Below are positions 13,727 to 18,646 of a stretch of 18,646 nucleotides of DNA, in pieces; position 1 is the stretch's first letter, and the number at the start of each line of letters is the position of its first letter. The notes below the pieces were generated by a model. The model was not told where the DNA came from and ran no database searches. It saw nothing but the letters and a program-made list of their open reading frames with translations. The position numbers and the translations under genes were made by a program. This DNA comes from an uncultured Erysipelotrichaceae bacterium (GTDB lineage Bacteria > Bacillota_I > Bacilli_A > RF39 > UBA660): contig CADBNY010000011.1 in NCBI GenBank assembly GCA_902796215.1, positions 1 through 18,646 on the forward strand. The letters are read 5' to 3'.

Positions 13727-14749
13727 TTATCTTTTTCCTTTTACTTTTTCTAGTTTTTCTAGTGCATCTTGAATGTTTTTTACTTCTATTAGTTTTATTT
13801 TTAATTTTTTTGTTTCCTTATATTTTTTTGCATCTTTATAATTATTTCCAGATGGTACTAGGAAGATATCTATTTTATCACTTTCAGCCCCTAATATTTT
13901 ATGTTCTATTCCACCTATTTCTCCAATATCGCCATTTTCTTCTATTGTACCTGTTCCAGCTATTTTTAATCCTTTTGTAATATCTTTTTTTGTTAATTGA
14001 TTATATATTTCCAATGTTGTAATTAGTCCTCCAGATGGACCAGATTCTCTTGATTTAAAGTTTATATTTAATTTTGGCTTTGTTTCATACTCATTTAGAA
14101 ATTGAAGTCCTACTCCCAATATCAATCGATCTTTATAAGAATATACCTTTGTTTTAATTTCTTTTGTTTTATTTTTCCTTTCAATTTCAATTGTTACTTC
14201 GTCATCTTCATTTCTTGTTTGGATATAATTTCGATATTCTTCTACTTTTTCATAGGTATGATTATCAATACTTTTTATTTTATCTCCTACTTTTAGTGGT
14301 GTTTCATATCCATCAAATATCGTTATAACATATAATTCTGACTTTGTTTTTTCTAATTCTTTATTTGCTAAAGTATATGCCCAGTATGTTGCTTGAGAAG
14401 AAGCTGTTTTTAAATCTAGTTCATTTCTGAATGTAATATCATTTGTACTTTCTTCTTTTGAATATTTATAGAGGTCAGTACTTTCTCTTTCCCAGTTTGG
14501 TACGATATAACTTAGTAAATAAGTCAGTACTGTTCCTGGTAATTCTGTTACATAACTAATATTAAAACTACCTTTACTTTTGTATGCTTTATCTACTTCT
14601 ATACGAGATGATACATCACTAGTTCCTCCACCTGTTACAATGTAATAATTTAGAGGAAACTGTAATATAAAATATAGAAGGATTAAAAAGAGAATAAACT
14701 TATATTCTTCTTTTATTAATTCTAAGATGTTTTTTACTAACTTCTTCAT
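13727..14749 (-). CDS. ylbL: YlbL-type membrane-anchored PDZ-Lon serine protease
   Basis: This 340-aa protein has one N-terminal membrane helix at about 18-38, an extracytoplasmic PDZ domain at about 138-200 (PLKVGDKIKSIDNHTYEKVEE) and a Lon-like proteolytic domain at 225-330. S239 in SGPSGGL is the expected nucleophile and K284 in IGEIGGIEHK the general base, giving the Ser-Lys dyad of the family. It lacks an ATPase domain, as usual for YlbL. In Bacillus subtilis YlbL helps remove the division inhibitor YneA after DNA damage; whether that applies here is unknown. I chose the ATG at 14749 because AGGTGAT lies 3 nt upstream; the longer frame would run into the divergent ylbJ start region. It begins an operon with the membrane-protein and GNAT genes. 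Confidence 0.9.
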   Translation of the reverse strand: MKKLVKNILELIKEEYKFILFLILLYFILQFPLNYYIVTGGGTSDVSSRIEVDKAYKSKGSFNISYVTELPGTVLTYLLSYIVPNWERESTDLYKYSKEESTNDITFRNELDLKTASSQATYWAYTLANKELEKTKSELYVITIFDGYETPLKVGDKIKSIDNHTYEKVEEYRNYIQTRNEDDEVTIEIERKNKTKEIKTKVYSYKDRLILGVGLQFLNEYETKPKLNINFKSRESGPSGGLITTLEIYNQLTKKDITKGLKIAGTGTIEENGDIGEIGGIEHKILGAESDKIDIFLVPSGNNYKDAKKYKETKKLKIKLIEVKNIQDALEKLEKVKGKR

Positions 14750-14774
14750 TTTATCACCTATTCTCATTATAACA
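14744..14774. promoter_or_regulatory. Overlapping divergent promoters of ylbL and ylbJ
   Basis: Only 40 bp separate the two start codons. On the minus strand TGTTATAAT (extended -10, 14766-14774) lies just upstream of the ylbL ribosome binding site. On the plus strand TTCATT, 17 nt and TATAAC (14767-14772) point to ylbJ. Both use the same TTATAA core, so the promoters should compete. The -35 elements are poor. Confidence 0.4.
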
Positions 14775-14789
14775 AATAAAAGGAGAAAT

Positions 14790-15680
14790 ATGAAAAAAAA
14801 TAATAGAAGTATACTTATACTTGTCACTTTTCTTATCTTTTTACTTCTTTGTGTTATTTATTCAGAAGTTCTTTTAGTTCATATTTTAGATTATTCTAAA
14901 TTATTTCTTACAAAAGTTTTTCCAACTAGTTTTATTTTTTATATTTTATCTAGTTTGATTATTGAATATGGCATTATTCAAGTGTTTTTCAATATTTTTC
15001 ATCTTAATACTAGTTCATTTCTTGTTTTACTTCTTAGCCTTATTAGTGGTTTTCCTAGTGGGGCTAAATATACAAAAGAATTATTAGATGAGAAACTTAT
15101 TAATGAAGAAGAAGCTAATCAAATTATAAGATTTAGTCATTTTCCTAATCCTTTATTTGTAATGGGTGTTGTTTCTTCGATTTTAAAAAATTCTGATATT
15201 GCTTTTAAAATACTTTTAGCAATTGTTTTTAGTAATCTTTTATTGTTTTCATTTAGAAAAAAAAATAAAAATACCTTTTTTTTAGAAAATGAAGTAAATA
15301 TTCCGAATTTTTCTAATATTCTTTCTAAAGCTATTTATAAGGCATTTAATACTTTAATTTTAATTTATGGAACTTCTCTATTTTTTTATTTAATTTCATT
15401 TTTTATTATTAATTTTTTTGCTTTTAATTCTTTTTCTTTTGTTTTTATTAGTGGGCTATTTGATTTAACAAAAGGTGTTTTTTCTACCTCTGTTTTTTCT
15501 AATACTTTTCTTCAAGCATTATTTATTATATTTTTCATTTCTTTTGGGGGAATTTCTATTCATATGCAAGTACTGGCAATTATTTCTGACACAAATATTT
15601 CTTATAAAAATTTTTTACTTGGAAGAATTATTGGGACTATTTTGTCAATTTTTCTTTTTTTATTTTTTTGGATTATTTAA
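14790..15680 (+). CDS. ylbJ: YlbJ-like integral membrane protein
   Basis: This 296-aa, strongly hydrophobic protein has about seven to eight membrane segments. The conserved family core is SGFPSGAKYTKELLDEKL, then INEEEANQIIRFSHFPNPLF and FVMGVV, corresponding to the G-x-P-x-GAK and N-x-x-PLF blocks of YlbJ and related Gate-domain proteins. In Bacillus subtilis YlbJ is a sporulation protein and ylbJ lies close to ylbL. Here the two are divergent neighbours, which supports both names. The window shows no other sporulation gene, so a general membrane role is equally possible. AAAGGAG lies 4-5 nt before the chosen ATG at 14790; the frame stays open further 5' but would run back across the ylbL start. 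A strong terminator follows. Confidence 0.85.
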   Translation: MKKNNRSILILVTFLIFLLLCVIYSEVLLVHILDYSKLFLTKVFPTSFIFYILSSLIIEYGIIQVFFNIFHLNTSSFLVLLLSLISGFPSGAKYTKELLDEKLINEEEANQIIRFSHFPNPLFVMGVVSSILKNSDIAFKILLAIVFSNLLLFSFRKKNKNTFFLENEVNIPNFSNILSKAIYKAFNTLILIYGTSLFFYLISFFIINFFAFNSFSFVFISGLFDLTKGVFSTSVFSNTFLQALFIIFFISFGGISIHMQVLAIISDTNISYKNFLLGRIIGTILSIFLFLFFWII

Positions 15681-15722
15681 AATTTCTTTTCGCTACGTTT
15701 TAAAATCTATTTAGATATAATT

Positions 15723-15766
15723 AAACCTCGTTTCATTATTTAAAAACGAGGTTTGTATTATTTTTT
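15723..15766 (+). terminator. Terminator shared by convergent genes
   Basis: AAACCTCGTTT (15723-15733) pairs perfectly with AAACGAGGTTT (15744-15754) around a 10-nt loop; GTATTATTTTTT follows on the plus strand. It stands between the stops of ylbJ and the pilin-like gene. On the minus strand the downstream tail is only moderately T-rich (TTTAATTAT), so it works best for ylbJ but probably serves both. Confidence 0.85.
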
Positions 15767-16436
15767 AGTAATTCCATTTTGGTATTCCTTCTGTTGATGT
15801 TGTTACAAAATTGATTGGACTTATAATTGAAATTGCATATCTAGTTGATAGTTCTGGGTGATAAAATCCAATATAAATTGATAAAACGTTTTCATCTTGA
15901 ATACTGATTAGAACATTGTTAATACTTAAATCTTTTACTGTATGAGTTTCTATTCCCTGAGATGCATCACTTGGTATTACGGTTTCTCCTAAATCAGGAA
16001 TTGGATATTCAATTAAGTCGCTTTCTCCTGGGTTTTCAGAATAAATTCCATATTTAATCATAAATTTGTCATCTTGATTTTTTGCCCCACCAACATGATA
16101 CATTGAATATCCTAGTCTCTGTTCAATTATTAATTGACGACTTGTACCATCTTTTAAGGAACAAGTCACGGTATGTGTTATGGTTTTATCTGAATCATCT
16201 ACTTTTCTTTGATAAGTGGCATGTGTTAATCCTATTTTGATAAAGTCATCTTGAATTGTTTTTGTTAAATTATTTTTATATGAAATAATTTCTTGTTTAT
16301 AACCTTCTAATATTCTTTTATCATTATATATTGATACTGTATTATACATCGATACACTTATCATAACAATTATAACAAAGCAAAGTAGAACTTCTATAGT
16401 AGTGATTCCTTTATTATTTAATTTTTTGTTTATCAT
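15765..16436 (-). CDS. Type IV pilin-like / pseudopilin protein
   Basis: This 223-aa protein starts with a class III prepilin signal: the positively charged leader MINKKLNNKG is cut after G10, then ITTIE with the diagnostic glutamate E15 at +5 and a hydrophobic helix VLLCFVIIVMISVSM. After cleavage by a prepilin peptidase it would be assembled into a pilus or pseudopilus. The C-terminal part is beta-rich (THTVTCSLKDGTSRQLIIEQ, VLSIYIGFYHP, RYAISIISPINF), typical of minor pilins, but unassigned. Isoleucine rather than Phe or Met at +1 is tolerated in some minor pilins. The start codon overlaps the stop of the preceding pilin-like gene by 1 nt (TAATG), so translation is coupled. It ends next to the shared terminator. 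Confidence 0.82.
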   Translation of the reverse strand: MINKKLNNKGITTIEVLLCFVIIVMISVSMYNTVSIYNDKRILEGYKQEIISYKNNLTKTIQDDFIKIGLTHATYQRKVDDSDKTITHTVTCSLKDGTSRQLIIEQRLGYSMYHVGGAKNQDDKFMIKYGIYSENPGESDLIEYPIPDLGETVIPSDASQGIETHTVKDLSINNVLISIQDENVLSIYIGFYHPELSTRYAISIISPINFVTTSTEGIPKWNY

Positions 16437-17128
16437 TAGCGGCTCACCTCGATTGTTGAATAGGAATAATAGTCATTACTATCTTTTTGATGATGAATGC
16501 TTATTATTACACGGTATTTCGCATGATTTACTGATTCTATTTTATAATCTGGAAGGAGTTCTATATAATCTTTAAATCCGCTTCTAAAAATTTTCTTTGT
16601 GGCTTTTTGGGTACATTTTGTGATTATATCACTACTTGCTGTATTTCCTTTGCACCTATTTATATAATTTTGTTCGTTTCCTACTTCTTCATATGATTTA
16701 TACGCGTTATTTTCTACTGTTGTTTTAAACCAAATGTTTCCATCTGGACCGGCTAAACGATACTTTGTGATATAGATTTCACAAAGATTTCCCTGGTCAG
16801 TACAGTTTTCTATTTCTAAATTTTGAACAAGATTTATACAAGCTTCTCTTTTTTCAGTTTCATCTATATCACTGCATTCAAATCTGGCATAGCCTTTATT
16901 TCTAAACCATTCAGCTTTTGTATCTATTTTGTAAGATCCATCTTCTATGAATCTTTTTATCAAATATGCTGCATATTTTCCATCAACATCGTCATATGTT
17001 TCTCTTTTTTCGTATTCACCAATTAATGGGTAAAAATTGACATATAGCATTGTAAAGATTGTCATTAAAAATACTGTTACTACAAGTGTTTCAGCTAGTA
17101 CAAATCCTGAAGTTGAATTTTTTTCCAT
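16436..17128 (-). CDS. Type IV pilin-like / pseudopilin protein with many cysteines
   Basis: This 230-aa protein has a short prepilin leader MEKNSTSG cut before FVLAE, with glutamate at +5, followed by the hydrophobic helix TLVVTVFLMTIFTMLYV. The soluble part carries six cysteines (FECSDID, REACINL, IENCTDQGNLCEIY, NRCKGN, ITKCTQK), suggesting disulfides in an exposed head, and ends with the strand-like YRVIISIHHQ. It is the first minus-strand gene of the pilin-like pair. The start is uncertain: AAGGAG lies 13 nt before the ATG at 17128 but only 1 nt before a GTG at 17140, so I prefer the ATG. The promoter must lie in or next to the palindrome at 17150-17190. Confidence 0.8.
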   Translation of the reverse strand: MEKNSTSGFVLAETLVVTVFLMTIFTMLYVNFYPLIGEYEKRETYDDVDGKYAAYLIKRFIEDGSYKIDTKAEWFRNKGYARFECSDIDETEKREACINLVQNLEIENCTDQGNLCEIYITKYRLAGPDGNIWFKTTVENNAYKSYEEVGNEQNYINRCKGNTASSDIITKCTQKATKKIFRSGFKDYIELLPDYKIESVNHAKYRVIISIHHQKDSNDYYSYSTIEVSR

Positions 17129-17145
17129 TTTCCAATTCACGCTCC

Positions 17146-17174
17146 TTGATATTTTACTAAATTTATTATATAAT
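17146..17174 (+). promoter_or_regulatory. Promoter of the PilB/GspE-type ATPase gene
   Basis: TTGATA (17146-17151), a 17-nt spacer and TATAAT (17169-17174) form an almost consensus sigma-A-type promoter. The expected transcript would start near 17181 and carry AAGGGG before the ATG. The palindrome at 17150-17190 covers the spacer, the -10 and the start site. Confidence 0.7.
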
Positions 17175-17190
17175 AATATTTAGTAAAATA
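17150..17190. promoter_or_regulatory. 41-bp near-perfect palindrome, candidate operator
   Basis: The arms TATTTTACTAAAT (17150-17162) and ATTTAGTAAAATA (17178-17190) are exact reverse complements over 13 bp. The centre TTATTATATAATAA (17163-17176) is itself a perfect palindrome, displaced by a single T at 17177. The element lies between divergently read pilin-like genes and the ATPase gene and covers a TATAAT on each strand. It could be an operator that shuts both promoters, or a cruciform. Confidence 0.6.
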
Positions 17191-17216
17191 CCATAGAAAG
17201 TAGATAAGGGGTTGAA

Positions 17217-18646
17217 ATGATGGTTCAATTTGATGTCAAGCGTCTCCAAAAGGGAACCGAAAGTTTCATGGTGTCTTTTGATTTTACAAAGACTCCAATT
17301 ACTCAGATTGCAGATTATATTATAATAGCTGCATCTAAAAATAATGCATCTGATATTCATTTCGATCCTAGAGAAGACGGAATGATGGTTCGTTTTCGTA
17401 TTGATGGAGATTGTCAAGATTATACTTTTATTCCTAAAGTTTATGAAAAGAATTTAGCAACTCGTCTTAAACTTCTTGCTAATATGAATATTACAGAGTC
17501 TAGGCTTCCTCAAGATGGTGCTATTAAAGGAATTTTTGGGGATACTTACTTGGATATGCGTGTTTCGGCTTTACCATTAAACGAAGGAGAAAAGATTGTT
17601 GTTCGTATTTTAGATTATTCCCGAAGCTTAGAGGGTGTTGATACATTAGGCTTCCATCCTAAAAATTTGGAAAAGGTAAGAAGAATGATGGAAATTCCTA
17701 ATGGAATTATTTTAACAACTGGGGCTACTGGTTCTGGTAAATCTACTACTACTTATTCTATTTTGCAAGAACTTAATAAACCTGAAACAAATATTATTAC
17801 TGTTGAAGATCCAATAGAGATGAATATTGAAGGAATTAACCAAGTTCAGGTTAATTCTGAAATTGGTATGACTTTTGCTGCTGCTCTTCGTTCTATTTTA
17901 AGACAGGATCCTAATATTATTCTTATCGGAGAGATTCGTGATTCTGAGACAGCACAAATTGCAGTTCGTGCATCTATTACTGGTCACTTAGTTTTATCTA
18001 CTATCCATACTAATAATACTTTATCTACTGTTGAACGTTTACTTGATATGGATGTTGAAAGATATTTATTATCTTCTGCTTTATCGGGTATTATTTCTCA
18101 AAGACTTGCAAAAATGTTATGTCCTAATTGTAGATACCAAAGAGAAACAACAAAATATGAGAAAAAAGTTTTTAAAAAATATATGAATATGGATGTTGCT
18201 CTTGTTTGGGATGCTAATCCTAAAGGGTGTGATCAATGTAGACATGGTTATCATGGGCGAATTGCTATACATGAAGTTTTGGAGCTTACCGATGATATTC
18301 GGGCGGCTCTTAGTAATGAAAAAATGGAGAAAAAAGATATTGCAAAATTGGTCTATGATGGAAAGACTATTACAATGTTACAGGATGCTCTAATTAAATG
18401 TTTAGAGGGAATTACTTCTTTTGAAGAAGTTTATCGTACAATTGAAATTGAAAATGAGGATGATGATAATTACGAGCATGAAGTTGCGACTGAGATTAAG
18501 AATTCTATTCCAAAAGATCCTGTAGTCACTACTGATGATGGCTTATTAGAGTTTTCTAGTAAGGAAATTCCTGGAAAAGCAGTTAATAATAGTGCTTCTA
18601 GTACTGTTCCAATTCAAAATGTTAATAATGCTTCTAATACCGTTCC
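17217..18646 (+). CDS. GspE/PilB-type assembly ATPase (3' end beyond window)
   Basis: The first 476 codons are present and no stop is reached. It is the hexameric cytoplasmic ATPase that powers pilus or type II secretion-like assembly. The N2 domain (residues 20-150) contains ASDIHFDP and LPQDGAI. The motor follows with Walker A GATGSGKS at 169-176, Asp box VEDPIE with E197-D198, Walker B IILIGEIRD with E239 and His box TGHLVLSTIHT with H257. A zinc-binding set C302-x2-C305 and C338-x2-C341 is complete. The N-terminal N1 domain of long PilB proteins is absent, as in ComGA-like short forms. After about residue 410 comes an acidic, then Ser/Asn/Thr/Pro-rich tail, ending in an imperfect repeat of VNNSASSTVP. 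AAGGGG lies 5 nt before the ATG. The gene is divergent from two pilin-like genes. Confidence 0.9.
   Translation, partial: MMVQFDVKRLQKGTESFMVSFDFTKTPITQIADYIIIAASKNNASDIHFDPREDGMMVRFRIDGDCQDYTFIPKVYEKNLATRLKLLANMNITESRLPQDGAIKGIFGDTYLDMRVSALPLNEGEKIVVRILDYSRSLEGVDTLGFHPKNLEKVRRMMEIPNGIILTTGATGSGKSTTTYSILQELNKPETNIITVEDPIEMNIEGINQVQVNSEIGMTFAAALRSILRQDPNIILIGEIRDSETAQIAVRASITGHLVLSTIHTNNTLSTVERLLDMDVERYLLSSALSGIISQRLAKMLCPNCRYQRETTKYEKKVFKKYMNMDVALVWDANPKGCDQCRHGYHGRIAIHEVLELTDDIRAALSNEKMEKKDIAKLVYDGKTITMLQDALIKCLEGITSFEEVYRTIEIENEDDDNYEHEVATEIKNSIPKDPVVTTDDGLLEFSSKEIPGKAVNNSASSTVPIQNVNNASNTV
18582..18646 (+). repeat. Start of an in-frame tandem repeat in the ATPase tail
   Basis: GTTAATAATAGTGCTTC at 18582 is followed 39 nt later by GTTAATAATGCTTC. 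The units encode VNNSASSTVPIQN and VNNASNTVP. The copy number is unknown because the window ends inside the second unit. Confidence 0.55.

Overview
The window is AT-rich bacterial DNA, about 20-30% GC in the rows I counted. It has AGGAGG and AGGTGG ribosome binding sites, the standard genetic code (TGA is used as a stop and tryptophan is TGG), and gene families typical of low-GC Bacillota: RsuA, YitT, YlbJ, YlbL, CssRS-like regulators, GDPD and PlsC. WXG100 and type IV pilin-like genes, small genes and dense packing suggest a host-associated Bacilli-type lineage. That placement is inference; no rRNA or other marker gene is present.

Layout, left to right. (1) 1-1493 (minus): an unrecognised gene overlapping the rsuA pseudouridine synthase gene. 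(2) 1494-1998: a gene-free stretch with a nested hairpin. (3) 1999-3591: a gene of visibly higher GC for a secreted-type protein, with a WXG100-like helical N-terminus joined to a C39-like cysteine peptidase. It is divergent from a small unrecognised gene. (4) 3780-5939: an ankyrin-like small protein, tRNA-Thr(CGU), a glycerophosphodiester phosphodiesterase, tRNA-Arg(CCG) and a lipoprotein. (5) 5994-9808 (minus): an alpha/beta hydrolase, two tandem PlsC-type acyltransferases, a racemase-like remnant and a YitT membrane protein. (6) 9867-12074 (minus): a two-component system very like CssR-CssS, with a tandem 10-bp repeat, a promoter and a roughly 200-nt leader almost free of cytosine. (7) 12189-14749 (minus): an operon of ylbL-type PDZ-Lon protease, a one-pass membrane protein and a GNAT acetyltransferase, ending in a terminator. 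(8) 14790-15680 (plus): a ylbJ-like membrane protein divergent from ylbL. (9) 15765-18646: two prepilin-like genes (minus) divergent from a GspE/PilB ATPase gene (plus, cut by the window end). A 41-bp near-perfect palindrome lies between them and overlaps a near-consensus promoter.

Functional themes. The envelope dominates: phospholipid assembly and turnover (PlsC pair, GDPD, hydrolase), membrane and secretion quality control (CssRS-like system, YlbL), and surface appendage or secretion machinery (pilin-like proteins, ATPase, WXG100 peptidase). The most informative signals beyond the genes are the WXG100-peptidase fusion, the C-depleted leader with candidate response-regulator repeats, the palindrome in the pilus-like locus, and the insertion inside one PlsC paralogue.
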